DNA of 64,000 nt from Lysobacterales bacterium (GTDB lineage Bacteria > Pseudomonadota > Gammaproteobacteria > Xanthomonadales > SZUA-36). Position 1 is the stretch's first letter. Each line of letters opens with the position of its first letter. The position numbers and the translations under genes are program-made. The stretch spans positions 43,380-107,379 of the forward strand of contig JABDPF010000033.1 in assembly GCA_013042915.1 (NCBI GenBank), read 5' to 3'. Below, one piece after another: positions 17,203-27,441 of this stretch. A model generated the notes under the pieces. The model worked only from the letters and a program-made list of their open reading frames with translations. It was not told the DNA's origin and did no database searches.

Positions 17203-18189
17203 CTAACTCTCCTCGCCGCTCTCGGCTTCCTTGCATGCTTCGAGGCAGGATAACAGCTCCGCCAGATCCTGTGGAATGGGCGCCGTGAAATTCACGCTGC
17301 GCTCGCCGTCCGGGTGCGCCAGCTTCAGGCGAAACGCGTGCAGGGCCTGCCGCGGGAACGCACGAATGGCCTCGTACTGCTCGGCGGAGAGTTCGGCCCG
17401 GGCACATCGCTGGCGACCGTAAATCGGGTCGCCCACCAGCGGATGCCCGATGTGCGCCATGTGTACGCGGATCTGGTGCGTGCGCCCCGATTCCAGCGAA
17501 ACTTCGACGTTCGTGACGCCGCCGAAGCGCTGCACGACGCGGAAATGGCTGACGGCCGGCTTGCCGGAACCCACCACCGCCATGCGTTTTCGATCCCTTG
17601 GGTGTCGTCCAATCGGTGCGTCCACGGTTCCGCCGGATACCACAGCTCCGCAGGCCACGGCCCGGTAGACCCTGCTCATCCGCCGGCTCTGGAGTTGCCT
17701 CACCAACGAGGCATGGGCCCGCAGACTGCGCGCCACGACCATCACTCCTGACGTGTCTTTGTCCAGGCGGTGCACGATACCGGCCCGCGGTATCGCGGCC
17801 AGATCAGGGTCGAAATGAAGCAAGGCGTTTTGCAGCGTGCCATCGGGGTTGCCGGCGGCGGGGTGCACAACCAGCCCGACCGGCTTATTGAGCACCAGCA
17901 GGTCCTCATCGGCGTGCAGCACGTCCAGCGGGATATCCTGCGGATAGACCTCGCCCTCGGCGTGCGCCACCGCGGCGAGTTGCAGGGATTCGCCACCCCA
18001 CACTTTCAACGTGGGTTTGGAGGCCTGGCCGTCAACCACCAGCTCGCCCGATCGAATCCATTTTTGCAGTCGGGCGCGCGAGTAGTCCGGAAATAATTCA
18101 GCCGCGGCAACGTCGAGGCGCGAGCCCGCGAGTTCCGGCGGCACTACCGCATCGAGTCGAATTTCCCTTTCAAACCTCATCGCCGACAT
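17203..18189 (-). CDS. rluD: 23S rRNA pseudouridine(1911/1915/1917) synthase
   Basis: 328 residues: an N-terminal S4 domain (SRARLQKWIRSGELVVDGQ) followed by the RluA-type catalytic domain with IVHRLDKDTSGVMVVARS, which contains the catalytic Asp, and SLESGRTHQIRVHMAHIGHP. It modifies helix 69 of 23S rRNA. The ATG at 18189 has a GAGG about 8 bases upstream; a second ATG at 18180 is a weaker choice. The gene is back-to-back with bamD, the arrangement also seen in E. coli (rluD-yfiO), which supports both assignments. Confidence 0.95.
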   Translation of the reverse strand: MSAMRFEREIRLDAVVPPELAGSRLDVAAAELFPDYSRARLQKWIRSGELVVDGQASKPTLKVWGGESLQLAAVAHAEGEVYPQDIPLDVLHADEDLLVLNKPVGLVVHPAAGNPDGTLQNALLHFDPDLAAIPRAGIVHRLDKDTSGVMVVARSLRAHASLVRQLQSRRMSRVYRAVACGAVVSGGTVDAPIGRHPRDRKRMAVVGSGKPAVSHFRVVQRFGGVTNVEVSLESGRTHQIRVHMAHIGHPLVGDPIYGRQRCARAELSAEQYEAIRAFPRQALHAFRLKLAHPDGERSVNFTAPIPQDLAELLSCLEACKEAESGEES

Positions 18190-18248
18190 TGTCGCACACC
18201 TCGCTTTTCCGTTATCATTTCGCCTCCACCGAATCCCTGGTTTCTTTG

Positions 18249-19061
18249 ATGCTGTCTCGCCCTGTTCTGACCCGCTTATTTTCCGTGCTGCTCCTGGCCT
18301 GCGCTGTCCTGCTGTCGGGCTGTAGCAAAGACCGCAACGACGTGGCGGATATCACCGCGGACGATTTGTACGAGAAGGCCAAGAGTTCGCTGGATGCAGG
18401 CTCCTGGGATCGTTCCATCGCCCTATACAAGGCGCTTCAGACCCGCTATCCCTTCGGACGCTACACCGAACAGTCGATGCTGGACCTGTCCTACGCTTTC
18501 TTCCGCCGGGGGGCGTCAGAGGAAGCCTTGTCCACGCTGGACCGCTTCATCCGCACCTACCCGACGCATCCAAGCGTGGATTACGCCTTTTACCTGAAGG
18601 GCCTGGTCAATTACGAACAGAACCTGGGTTTCCTGGAGAAAATGCTGCCAAGCCGGGTGCGTGACCGCGACCAGTCGCAGGCGCAAGACGCCTTCCTCGA
18701 CTTCCAGGAGTTGATCCGCCGCTTCCCCGACAGCCGCTACGTACCCGACGCGCGCCAGCGCATGGTCTTTTTGCGCAACAACCTGGCAGCCTACGAGGTG
18801 ATCGTGGCCGAGTACTACCTGCGCCGTGAAGCCTACATCGCCGCCGCCAACCGTGCGCGCTATGCCGTGGAGGTCTATCCCAACACCCCCAGCATCCCCG
18901 AGGCGCTGCGCATCATGCACACGGCCTACGGCGAGCTCGAGCTGAACGATCTGGCGGAGAGCTCCTGGGATGTGCTCGCGCTGAATTATCCCGACTACTA
19001 TTACACCCAGGGCAAGCGCAAGCCGCGCGACTGGAGCGCCATTCTCTGGCCGTTCGACTGA
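18249..19061 (+). CDS. bamD: Outer membrane protein assembly factor BamD
   Basis: A lipoprotein of 270 residues. The signal peptide (MLSRPVLTRLFSVLLLA) ends in the lipobox LLSGC, followed by TPR repeats typical of BamD/ComL (YEKAKSSLDAGSWDRSIALY, RYPFGRYTEQSMLDLSYAFF, RRFPDSRYVPDARQRM). It is an essential part of the BAM complex that inserts beta-barrel proteins into the outer membrane. The frame is open to 18189, but the ATG at 18249 gives a compact signal peptide. It is divergent from rluD. Confidence 0.95.
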   Translation: MLSRPVLTRLFSVLLLACAVLLSGCSKDRNDVADITADDLYEKAKSSLDAGSWDRSIALYKALQTRYPFGRYTEQSMLDLSYAFFRRGASEEALSTLDRFIRTYPTHPSVDYAFYLKGLVNYEQNLGFLEKMLPSRVRDRDQSQAQDAFLDFQELIRRFPDSRYVPDARQRMVFLRNNLAAYEVIVAEYYLRREAYIAAANRARYAVEVYPNTPSIPEALRIMHTAYGELELNDLAESSWDVLALNYPDYYYTQGKRKPRDWSAILWPFD

Positions 19062-19097
19062 CCCCGGTTGATTAAATCTCGACTACATCATGGCGTT

Positions 19098-19120
19098 GTA
19101 GGAGCGACGCAAGTCGCGAT
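19098..19120 (+). repeat. GTAG-type REP, single copy
   Basis: GTAGGAGCGACGCAAGTCGC followed by GAT: the tetranucleotide GTAG and a small hairpin (GCGAC/GTCGC). It sits between the convergent stops of bamD (19061) and nadE (19158), where it may also act as a structured 3' end. Confidence 0.8.
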
Positions 19121-19157
19121 AAGCCGGAGCTAAACCCACCCCCAACGACCGCCCAGC

Positions 19158-20912
19158 TCAAACATCGCGCCAGCCCGAGGTGATCGGGTAACGCCGGTCA
19201 CGGCCGAACGCGCGTGAGGTAATGCGCACACCAGGTGGCCCCTGGCGGCGCTTGTACTCGTTGAGCAGCACCAGCCGCGCCACGCGCCGCACCATGTCGG
19301 CGTCGTAGCCTTCCGCGATGATGTCTTCCACCGACCCGTCCTGCTCCACGTAGCGCTGCAGCACTTCGTCCAGCAAGGCATAGGGCGGCAACGAGTCCTC
19401 GTCCTTTTGATCCGGCGCGAGCTCGGCGGACGGCGGGCGGCTGATCACGTTTTCCGGAATGGCCGGCGAGAGCGTGTTGCGGTATCTCGCCAGCTCGTAC
19501 ACGCGCTCCTTGCTGCAATCGAGCAGCGGCGCGAAACCGCCGCACATGTCGCCGTAGATCGTGCAGTAACCCACGGCAAACTCGCTCTTGTTGCTGGTCA
19601 CGAGGGGCAGCCAGCCAAACTTGTTGGACAGGGCCATCACGATGTTGCCGCGCACCCGCGCCTGCAGGTTCTCTTCGGTCACGTCGGGGGCCTGCCCGGC
19701 GAACGAGGGGCCCAGCAGCGTCAACAGCGCCTCGTAAGGCGGCTCGATGGAGATGCAGCGATGGTCCACACCCAGCTGCACCGCCTGTTCCTGCGCCAAC
19801 TCGATGCTCAGGCCCGAGGTATGGCGCGAGGGCATCATGACCGTGTGCACGCGGTCGGGGCCCATCGCGTCGGCAGCGAGGGCCAGCACCAGGGACGAGT
19901 CGATGCCGCCCGACAGGCCGAACACCACGTCGCTGAAACCGTTCTTGCGGACGTAGTCGCGCAGGCCGGTGGTGATCACGGTGTAGATTTCCGCAACCTT
20001 TTCATCGGGCGCAAAAGCGTCATCCCGGGCTTGACCCGGGATCTTCCCGCCGGCTGGGGGAGGTCCCGGATATTCGCTGCGCAAATCGCGGGATGACGGG
20101 GTGGCGCTCTGGGCTGACGGAGGCGGGGATGGAGCATCGGGATCTGTGTAACCACCAATCCAGGACAGGGTTCCGTCTGGGGAAAAATCGGCCAGCAACA
20201 AGGCCTCTTCGCAATGGGGGCCGGGGGCTGCCACGTGGCCGCCGCGATCCATCAACAGGCTGCGGCCGTCGAACACCAGTTCGTCCTGGCCGCCGACCAG
20301 GTTGCAGTACACGATGGGCAGACCGGTTTCTTCGTGCCGGCCGGCCAGCGTGGCCACGCGGTCGGCCTGCTTGTTGGCCCGGTAGGGCGAGGCGTTCGGC
20401 ACCAGCAGCAGTTCGGCGCCTGCCTCTCGGGCGCTAAGCGAGGGACCGGGTTGCCAGGCGTCCTCGCAGATAATGACGCCGGTGCGCACGCCGCGGATTT
20501 CAACCACCAGCGGATCGCCGCCCGCGGTGAAATAGCGGTGTTCGTCGAACACCAGGTAATTGGGCAGGTGCTTCTTGAAATAGCGCCCCAGCACTTGCCC
20601 TTCCCTAATCCAGCTGGCGGCGTTGTAACGAACACCGTTCTCGTCCCAGGGATGCCCAAACACCGCATCGATGCCGCTGACCGCCGCCGTGAACTGCCCG
20701 GTCGCCTCGCGGCAGGCTTCCAGGAAACCGGGGCGCAGCAGCAGGTCTTCGGGCGGATAGCCCGACAGCGCCATCTCGGGAAAAAGCAACAGGTCGGCCT
20801 TGGCCGCACGGGCCTCGTCCAGCAGGCGCAACGATTTTTCCAGGTTGCCCCAGATGTCCCCCACCAGAAAATCGTGTTGCGCAAGGGCGATGGTCAGAAT
20901 CGAGTCATTCAT
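19158..20912 (-). CDS. nadE: Glutamine-dependent NAD+ synthetase
   Basis: 584 residues. The N-terminal nitrilase-type glutaminase domain (about 1-260) has LLLFPEMALSGYPPED (Glu), KKHLPNY (Lys) and GVIICEDAWQPG (Cys) as its catalytic triad. The C-terminal NAD synthase domain (about 305-584) has the PP-loop FGLSGGIDSSLVLALA and NKSEFAVGYCTIYGD. It amidates deamido-NAD using ammonia from glutamine. The linker between domains is enlarged by about 27 residues (272-299) encoded by a palindromic repeat at 20018-20098. The start MNDSILTIALAQHDF fits the nitrilase fold. Confidence 0.95.
   Translation of the reverse strand: MNDSILTIALAQHDFLVGDIWGNLEKSLRLLDEARAAKADLLLFPEMALSGYPPEDLLLRPGFLEACREATGQFTAAVSGIDAVFGHPWDENGVRYNAASWIREGQVLGRYFKKHLPNYLVFDEHRYFTAGGDPLVVEIRGVRTGVIICEDAWQPGPSLSAREAGAELLLVPNASPYRANKQADRVATLAGRHEETGLPIVYCNLVGGQDELVFDGRSLLMDRGGHVAAPGPHCEEALLLADFSPDGTLSWIGGYTDPDAPSPPPSAQSATPSSRDLRSEYPGPPPAGGKIPGQARDDAFAPDEKVAEIYTVITTGLRDYVRKNGFSDVVFGLSGGIDSSLVLALAADAMGPDRVHTVMMPSRHTSGLSIELAQEQAVQLGVDHRCISIEPPYEALLTLLGPSFAGQAPDVTEENLQARVRGNIVMALSNKFGWLPLVTSNKSEFAVGYCTIYGDMCGGFAPLLDCSKERVYELARYRNTLSPAIPENVISRPPSAELAPDQKDEDSLPPYALLDEVLQRYVEQDGSVEDIIAEGYDADMVRRVARLVLLNEYKRRQGPPGVRITSRAFGRDRRYPITSGWRDV
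20018..20098 (-). repeat. Palindromic repeat inserted in frame within nadE
   Basis: The 81-bp segment is bounded by CGTCATCCCG and its reverse complement CGGGATGACG, and contains an inner hairpin (CCCGGG CTTGA CCCGGG, 20025-20040). This is the look of an intergenic TCATCCCG-type dispersed repeat, yet here it lies inside nadE. Its length is a multiple of three and it encodes part of the linker between the glutaminase and synthase domains (RDLRSEYPGPPPAGGKIPGQ). No second copy was seen in this window, so the repeat nature is inferred from its structure. Confidence 0.65.
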
Positions 20913-20939
20913 GAAAAAAACCGTACCACCATTCCCCCT

Positions 20940-21034
20940 GTAGGAGCGACGTAAGTCGCGATCATCTGTTCTCCAAAGAACCGGAGGTCACGATTGACCT
21001 GACCCCGGTGAAATCGCGACTTACGTCGCTCCTG
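20940..21034. repeat. Inverted pair of GTAG-type REPs upstream of nadE
   Basis: A plus-strand copy at 20940-20962 (GTAGGAGCGACGTAAGTCGC plus GAT) faces a minus-strand copy at about 21013-21034 (ATCGCGACTTACGTCGCTCC, with a decayed GTAG end). About 50 bases of spacer separate them, so the unit resembles a REP doublet (REPIN). It lies between the sucD stop (21044) and the nadE start (20912), probably within or near the nadE promoter region. Confidence 0.8.
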
Positions 21035-21043
21035 AAGGCGCGC

Positions 21044-21913
21044 CTACAGGCGTTCCTGGATCGCGCGGCCGAGGTCGGCGGGGGAGCGGACGGTGGTCAC
21101 GCCGGCTGCTTCGAGCGCCTCGAACTTGGCCTCGGCCGTACCCTTGCCGCCGGCGATGATGGCGCCGGCATGGCCCATGCGCTTGCCGGGAGGCGCCGTG
21201 ACGCCGGCGATGTAGGCCACCACCGGCTTGGTGACGTGGTCGGCGATGAACTCGGCCGCGTCTTCCTCGGCCGAACCGCCGATTTCGCCCACCATGATCA
21301 TGCCCTCGGTGTCGGGGTCGTCCTGGAACAAGCGCAGCACATCAATGAAATTCATGCCCTGGATCGGGTCACCGCCGATGCCGATGCAGGTCGTTTGACC
21401 GAGGCCCGCCAGGGTCGTTTGATGCACGGCCTCGTAAGTCAGCGTGCCGGAGCGCGAGACAACGCCCACCCGGCCCTTGGCGTGGATCTGGCCGGGCATG
21501 ATGCCGATCTTGCACTCGCCCGGCGTGATGATGCCCGGGCAGTTGGGACCGATCAGCCAGGTGTCCGGCTTTTCTTCGATAACGGCCTTCACCGTCATCA
21601 TGTCCTGCACCGGGATGCCCTCGGTGATCGCCACGATGACCCGGATGCCGGCATCAGCCGCTTCCAGGATGGCGTCGGCCGCGAACGGCGGCGGCACGTA
21701 GATCACGCTGGCGTCGGCGCCGGTTTCGGCCACCGCGTCATTAACAGTGTCGAACACCGGCAGATCGAGATGGGTCTGGCCGCCCTTGCCGGGCGTGACG
21801 CCACCGACCACGTTGGTGCCGTACTCGATGGCCTGCTTTGAATGGAAAGTGCCCTGGTTGCCGGTAAAGCCCTGGCAGATGACCCGGGTGTTCTTGTTGA
21901 TCAGTACGCTCAT
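21044..21913 (-). CDS. sucD: Succinyl-CoA synthetase alpha subunit
   Basis: 289 residues, the standard length. [20 protein letters not shown] begins the CoA-binding Rossmann domain; [11 protein letters not shown] and [14 protein letters not shown] follow; [17 protein letters not shown] carries the active-site phosphohistidine. With SucC it interconverts succinyl-CoA and succinate with substrate-level phosphorylation in the TCA cycle. It starts 11 bases after the sucC stop with a good GAGGAG ribosome binding site. Confidence 0.98.
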   Translation of the reverse strand: MSVLINKNTRVICQGFTGNQGTFHSKQAIEYGTNVVGGVTPGKGGQTHLDLPVFDTVNDAVAETGADASVIYVPPPFAADAILEAADAGIRVIVAITEGIPVQDMMTVKAVIEEKPDTWLIGPNCPGIITPGECKIGIMPGQIHAKGRVGVVSRSGTLTYEAVHQTTLAGLGQTTCIGIGGDPIQGMNFIDVLRLFQDDPDTEGMIMVGEIGGSAEEDAAEFIADHVTKPVVAYIAGVTAPPGKRMGHAGAIIAGGKGTAEAKFEALEAAGVTTVRSPADLGRAIQERL

Positions 21914-21924
21914 TCCGGTTCTCC

Positions 21925-23085
<1,161 letters not shown>

Positions 23086-23229
23086 GCGTTCTCCTCGAGA
23101 GTCACTGGCGATTTTCTTGCCGGTTTCGGGGCCGGCCTCGTGTCCGGATTGCGGGATGCGATCAAGGCTCGGTATTTTCACCCGTTTAACCCGCGAAATC
23201 AAAGCGCACGCCGGGAAAAACCGCCTCGG

Positions 23230-23238
23230 TGGTATACT
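23230..23238 (+). promoter_or_regulatory. Extended -10 promoter element for pilS
   Basis: TGGTATACT at 23230-23238 matches the extended -10 form (TGn followed by TATAAT-like). It lies about 83 bases upstream of the pilS ATG in the divergent sucC/pilS gap. No convincing -35 is present, as is usual for extended -10 promoters. Confidence 0.4.
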
Positions 23239-23320
23239 CGCGTCGAGTGGAAAACCAAAAGCGGCTCCTGGAGGGCGAGGGATTGCTTTTTCTGAGAACA
23301 CCCAATTCGACGGGCACGGC

Positions 23321-24946
23321 ATGAACAGCCAGAGAAATTACATCTCCTGGCCCCTGCCGGAACCGCTGACGCACAAGATCGTCAATTACATCGATCTGTA
23401 CCGGCTGATGCTCACCCTGATCCTGGGCGCCGCGTATCTGGCCACCGCGTGGGGCTGGCCAGAGCCCTGGTCGCGTGAATTTTTCGCCAGCGCGACGCTG
23501 GTCCTGTATTTCATTTCCGCCCTGCTTTACCTGTACCGGGAACGCGAGTCGCTGATTGACATCTACCGCCTGGCGCAGTTCTCGCTGAGCACCGATGTGC
23601 TGTTCCTGGGCGTGCTGGCCATCATGATGTCCAGCATCTCGGACGGCATCGGGATCCTGCTGGTATTCACCAGCGGCGCGGCAGCCATCAGCCTGCCGCT
23701 GCGCCGAGCCCTGTTGCTGGCCTCGATTGCCGCACTTTTCATGGTTGTGGCCGCCCTGGAAAGTTTCTTTTTCAGGAACGGCGACGCCGCGACCGTTATC
23801 CAGGCCGGCCTGTTCGGCATGACCGCGCTGGTCACCGCCGTCCTGGCCCACCGACTTGCCTACTGGGCGCGCGATTACCGGCTGATCGCTGAAAAGCGCA
23901 AAACGGCTCTCACCAAACTCGAACAGGCCAACGAACTGATCATCCGGCGCATGCGGACCGGCGTGATCGCGGTGGACGAGAATAACCGCGTGCGCATCAT
24001 GAACGAATCGGCCTTGTTCTCGATGGGCAGCCCCGAAGATCGCCAGCGGCCGTTGGAAGAGCTCTCGCCCCGGCTGGCCCAGGCCCTGCGAACGTGGAAA
24101 CGCTACCCCACCAGCGATCCCAAACCCCTGACCCTGGAAGCCAGCCAGGCCAATATCCTGCCCAGTTTCGTTGCATTGCCGGCGGAGTCCGGCCTGGGCG
24201 CCATGATCTTCCTGACCGACAACAACGTCGTCGCACGCCGCGCCGTCGAGCTCTCGGTCAACTCCCTGGCCAAGCTGTCCGGCAGCATCGCCCACGAAAT
24301 CCGCAATCCCCTGTCGGCGCTGAACCACGCCAGCCAGTTGCTCGAGGAATCGCCGCAAATCCGACTTGCCGAAATGCGGCTGATTCACATCATCCAGAAC
24401 CACGCCAAGCGCATGAACGGCATCGTCGAGAACATCCTGCAGCTGTCCCGGCGCGAGCAGTCTCAGCCCGACGTGGTGCCACTGCACGAGTTCCTGCCGG
24501 AATTCGCGATGGAGTTCGAAACCTCCAAGGTGAACCACTCGCTGGAGTTCCTGACTTCTTTCGACGCGGACGAGGCCTACGTGCTGTATGACAAAAGCCA
24601 GTTGCACCAGTGCCTGTGGAAGTTGCTGGACAATGCCAGCGACCACGCCAGCCGCCACAACATGACGCCCAAGGTAAAGCTGCAATTGAACACCGACGAG
24701 GAGAGCGGATTCTGCGTTATCACCATTGCCGATAACGGCCCGGGTATCAAAGAAGACCAGCTCAGCAAAATATTCGAGCCCTTTTACAGCACCCGTAAGG
24801 AAGGCTCCGGCCTGGGCCTGTACATTGCCCGGCAAATTTGTGAAGCAAACCAGGCCGATCTTACGGTAGACTCCCTGTCGGGCGAGGGGGCGCAGTTCCA
24901 CATTCGCATGGCGCTTGCCAAGGGCGTGCAGGCAGAGCCGGAATAA
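23321..24946 (+). CDS. pilS: Sensor histidine kinase PilS
   Basis: 541 residues. About six TM helices span residues 30-190 (starting [20 protein letters not shown]). A PAS-like segment follows (about 215-300, [16 protein letters not shown]). The H-box is [16 protein letters not shown], with His near 325. The ATPase domain has N ([10 protein letters not shown]), G1 ([12 protein letters not shown]), F ([19 protein letters not shown]) and G2 boxes. PilS phosphorylates PilR and senses pilin level in the membrane. The ATG at 23321 starts the alignable part; the open frame upstream to 23084 overlaps the sucC start. Confidence 0.95.
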   Translation: MNSQRNYISWPLPEPLTHKIVNYIDLYRLMLTLILGAAYLATAWGWPEPWSREFFASATLVLYFISALLYLYRERESLIDIYRLAQFSLSTDVLFLGVLAIMMSSISDGIGILLVFTSGAAAISLPLRRALLLASIAALFMVVAALESFFFRNGDAATVIQAGLFGMTALVTAVLAHRLAYWARDYRLIAEKRKTALTKLEQANELIIRRMRTGVIAVDENNRVRIMNESALFSMGSPEDRQRPLEELSPRLAQALRTWKRYPTSDPKPLTLEASQANILPSFVALPAESGLGAMIFLTDNNVVARRAVELSVNSLAKLSGSIAHEIRNPLSALNHASQLLEESPQIRLAEMRLIHIIQNHAKRMNGIVENILQLSRREQSQPDVVPLHEFLPEFAMEFETSKVNHSLEFLTSFDADEAYVLYDKSQLHQCLWKLLDNASDHASRHNMTPKVKLQLNTDEESGFCVITIADNGPGIKEDQLSKIFEPFYSTRKEGSGLGLYIARQICEANQADLTVDSLSGEGAQFHIRMALAKGVQAEPE

Positions 24947-24968
24947 GAAGAAACGCGCCCTTCTCATA

Positions 24969-24974
24969 TATAAT
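24969..24974 (+). promoter_or_regulatory. Possible -10 element between pilS and pilR
   Basis: A perfect TATAAT lies 22 bases after the pilS stop. No -35 is visible. It could give pilR its own transcript, as the 169-base gap between the two genes is large for a simple operon. Confidence 0.3.
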
Positions 24975-24992
24975 GTCGGATCAGGGGCCCCT

Positions 24993-25065
24993 GTAGGAGC
25001 CCTCTTGGGGACGACACCGGCAAAAATCGCGCCGGGTAAAACGTAGGATCCCCCCGGGGTGACGA
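24993..25065. repeat. Two decayed GTAG-type REPs (CTTGGG subfamily) in the pilS-pilR gap
   Basis: GTAGGAGCCCTCTTGGGGAC from 24993 matches the subfamily seen at 7788. A second, weaker copy, GTAGGATCCCCCCGGGGTGA, starts at 25043. Both keep GTAG plus a small C/G palindrome. The separation of pilS and pilR is largely due to these elements. Confidence 0.6.
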
Positions 25066-25115
25066 ATCCCGCAGCGTGTGCAGCGGCATTCTACTTCCAG
25101 GCACCATGGAAAAAA

Positions 25116-26522
25116 ATGAACACGAACTCCCAGAAAGTACTCGTCATCGATGACGAACCCGACATCCGCGAACTGCTCAACCTCACGCTGAGCCGCATGG
25201 GCTTGGAGGTCACCACCGTCGAAGACCTGACCACTGCCCGCAGCGCACTGGCCGACGATGACTTCAGCTTCTGCCTGACCGACATGCGCCTGCCCGACGG
25301 CAACGGACTGGACCTGGTCAAGGAGATCGCCGAGAAATACCCCAACCTGCCCACCGCGATGATCACCGCCCACGGCAAGATCGAGGATGCGGTTTACGCC
25401 CTGAAGCTGGGCGCCTTCGATTTCGTCTCCAAGCCTGTCGACCTGGCCATCCTGCGCAAACTGGTGAATACCGCGCTGAAGCTGCGCGAGAGCAACGTGC
25501 AGGAAGCGCCGACCGCCGAGGGCGGCGAAGTCAAGCTGAAGGTCTCGGACGCCAAGCTCGACCGCCTGATCGGCTCGTCCCCCGCCATGCAACAGTGCAA
25601 GGCCATGATCGCCAAGCTGGCACGCAGCCAGGCGCCGGTGCTGGTCAGCGGCGATTCCGGCAGCGGCAAGGAACTGGCGGCCAAGCTGATCCACGACCTG
25701 GGCCCGCGCGTCGACGAGCCGTTCATCCCCGTCAACTGCGGCGCGATCCCCACCGAACTGATGGAAAGCGAGTTCTTCGGCCACACCAAGGGCAGCTTCA
25801 CCGGCGCCAACGAGGACAAGCAGGGCCTGTTCCAGGCGGCCGACGGCGGCACCCTGATGCTCGACGAGGTGGCCGACCTGCCGCTGCACATGCAGGTCAA
25901 GCTGCTGCGCGTGATCCAGGAAAAAGCCGTGATGCCGATTGGCGCGCGCAAGGAAGTCAAAGTCGACGTGCGCATTCTCAGCGCCACCCACAAGCCGCTC
26001 AAGCCGCTGGTCGAGGAGGGCAAATTCCGCAGCGACCTGTATTTCCGACTGAACGTGATCGAACTGAACATGCCCGGCCTGGGCGAACGCACCGAGGACA
26101 TCCCCGTGCTGGCCCGGCACTTCCTGGCCGACATCAGTGAACAATGGAGCGGCGACGAACCCCCGGAAATTTCCCCCGAGGCGATGGAGGCCCTGCAGAG
26201 CCATCACTACACCGGCAACGTGCGCGAACTGATCAACATCCTGCAGCGCGCCATGACCATGAGCGACGGCAAAACCATCACCCCCGATGACCTGATGCTC
26301 GAGCACGTGGACGTCGGCGACCCCGGCGGCGCCCCGGCCCCGAGCGCGGACGCCATCAAGGGCGAAGACGAATCGCTGGACGACTACATCGAGAACATCG
26401 AGAAAAAAATGCTCGAGGACGCATTGAAGAAGGCTAAGTACAACAAGACCCGCGCAGCCGAGATGCTGGGCATCAGCTTCCGGTCATTCCGCTACAAGCT
26501 GAAAAAATTCGAAATCGACTGA
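25116..26522 (+). CDS. pilR: Sigma-54-dependent response regulator PilR
   Basis: 468 residues with the NtrC-family layout. The receiver domain (about 8-125) has VLVIDDEPDIREL, with the phospho-acceptor Asp in CLTDMRLPDG. The AAA+ domain has Walker A (SGDSGSGKELAAK, near 178), the sigma-54 contact loop GSFTGA (near 226), and LMLDEVADLP as Walker B. The C-terminal Fis-type HTH has NKTRAAEMLGISFRSFRYKL. It activates the pilin gene with sigma-54. The ATG at 25116 is chosen because MNTNSQKVLVIDDE starts the receiver fold; an earlier in-frame start at 25059 lies in REP-rich DNA. Confidence 0.96.
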   Translation: MNTNSQKVLVIDDEPDIRELLNLTLSRMGLEVTTVEDLTTARSALADDDFSFCLTDMRLPDGNGLDLVKEIAEKYPNLPTAMITAHGKIEDAVYALKLGAFDFVSKPVDLAILRKLVNTALKLRESNVQEAPTAEGGEVKLKVSDAKLDRLIGSSPAMQQCKAMIAKLARSQAPVLVSGDSGSGKELAAKLIHDLGPRVDEPFIPVNCGAIPTELMESEFFGHTKGSFTGANEDKQGLFQAADGGTLMLDEVADLPLHMQVKLLRVIQEKAVMPIGARKEVKVDVRILSATHKPLKPLVEEGKFRSDLYFRLNVIELNMPGLGERTEDIPVLARHFLADISEQWSGDEPPEISPEAMEALQSHHYTGNVRELINILQRAMTMSDGKTITPDDLMLEHVDVGDPGGAPAPSADAIKGEDESLDDYIENIEKKMLEDALKKAKYNKTRAAEMLGISFRSFRYKLKKFEID

Positions 26523-26552
26523 AAAATAGCGGACAGACTAGGTGAAAAATAT

Positions 26553-26590
26553 CGTCAGTAACTGACATTTATTGTCACAACCTGACACTG
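26553..26590 (+). promoter_or_regulatory. Phased GTC/GAC half-sites upstream of pilA (probable PilR enhancer)
   Basis: Four trinucleotides alternate with exact 10-bp spacing: GTC at 26554, GAC at 26564, GTC at 26574, GAC at 26584. They include the perfect inverted repeat TGACA TTTAT TGTCA (26563-26577). The array is centred about 100 bases upstream of the sigma-54 -24/-12 element, a typical enhancer position for an NtrC-type activator, and the sites resemble the TGTC cores known for PilR. pilR ends 30 bases away. Confidence 0.6.
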
Positions 26591-26661
26591 GCCATAAATT
26601 AGTTATTGACTTGGCTTGAACAAAACGATATAAACACCTGTAATTCATAGCTAAAGTTATT

Positions 26662-26677
26662 TGGCATAGGATTTGCT
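26662..26677 (+). promoter_or_regulatory. Sigma-54 promoter of pilA
   Basis: TGGCATAGGATTTGCT matches the -24/-12 consensus (TGGCAC-N5-TTGCW), with the invariant GG and GC exactly 12 bases apart. The transcription start is predicted near 26688, giving a leader of about 74 bases to the pilA start. Confidence 0.85.
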
Positions 26678-26761
26678 TTAATGTTTAGGCATCCCTTTTT
26701 TCTATAGGGATATTTAAGAAATGGTGGCATGCACCATATTCATACCAGGAGGGTATTAGTT

Positions 26762-27223
26762 GTGAAAAATATGAAACGCGTTTCCAAAGGTTTTACTCTT
26801 ATCGAACTGATGATCGTTATCGCGATCATCGCCATTCTGCTGGCTCTCGCCATTCCGGCGTACCAGGATTACACCGTTCGCGCCAAAGTTGGCGAATCAC
26901 TGTCCGTTGGCGCCTCTGCCAAGCTTGCAGTTACCGAGACTTGTCAGTCTGACGACACAGCATCTGCAACCGCAGCTGACACGGGCTATTCCTTCACTGG
27001 GGGCACGGGAGACGAAGACTATGTCGCTTCAGTCACGCTGGGCGGTCAAGCCTGCAATGCAGCAACCGGACACACGGTTGCGATCCTGACTCAGAATACG
27101 GGTGGCGATAATGATATGACGATCACGCTGACGACTACCAATACGACCGGTGGTCACTGGCAGTGGGATTGCACGTCCGATGCCACTAATCTCGCGCAGG
27201 TTCCGGCCAGCTGCCGAAACTGA
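26762..27223 (+). CDS. pilA: Type IV major pilin PilA (prepilin)
   Basis: 153 residues. A short positively charged leader ends in the prepilin site [20 protein letters not shown], with Glu at mature position 5 and the [12 protein letters not shown] helix that follows in type IVa pilins. Two Cys near the C-terminus ([17 protein letters not shown]) form the D-region disulfide. The GTG at 26762 lies 8 bases after AGGAGGG; the ATG at 26771 is the alternative but is 17 bases from it. It is cleaved and N-methylated by PilD and polymerised by PilB/PilC. It is driven by its own sigma-54 promoter and followed by a terminator. Confidence 0.95.
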   Translation: MKNMKRVSKGFTLIELMIVIAIIAILLALAIPAYQDYTVRAKVGESLSVGASAKLAVTETCQSDDTASATAADTGYSFTGGTGDEDYVASVTLGGQACNAATGHTVAILTQNTGGDNDMTITLTTTNTTGGHWQWDCTSDATNLAQVPASCRN

Positions 27224-27251
27224 TTTGCCCGAAACTGTTAGAGCAGTCTCG

Positions 27252-27282
27252 AAAAACCCCCGGGCCTTGCTTGGGGGTTTTT
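27252..27282 (+). terminator. Rho-independent terminator of pilA
   Basis: AAAAACCCCC pairs with GGGGGTTTTT (27252-27261 with 27273-27282) around the loop GGGCCTTGCTT. The T-run makes it a good intrinsic terminator on the plus strand, and the A-run would serve the minus strand. It isolates the abundant pilin transcript from pilB. Confidence 0.85.
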
Positions 27283-27354
27283 CATATCAGAACCCCAGTA
27301 TTTTGATGCTAACTTCTGTATTTGCTATGCTCCACATTCAGACGTTAACTTTCA

Positions 27355-27360
27355 TATAAT
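27355..27360 (+). promoter_or_regulatory. Possible -10 element for pilBCD
   Basis: A TATAAT at 27355-27360 in an AT-rich stretch, 82 bases upstream of the pilB ATG and after the pilA terminator. The -35 region is poor. Because a terminator precedes it, some promoter for pilBCD is expected here. Confidence 0.35.
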
Positions 27361-27441
27361 TTATTCTTTTAGTCACAAACACTTGCAATACATAACTAAT
27401 AAAGGGATATAATTAAACCTGGGAAATGGAGAAGCCCTCTG

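Noticed and set aside
19098..21034. Repeated REP units considered as a CRISPR array
   Set aside because: Units are palindromic, irregularly spaced, in both directions and scattered over 45 kb; there are no regular spacers and no cas genes.
23086..23322. Upstream extension of sucC
   Set aside because: SucC always begins near MNFHEYQAK; the ATG at 23085 has a strong ribosome binding site and the extension has no family similarity.
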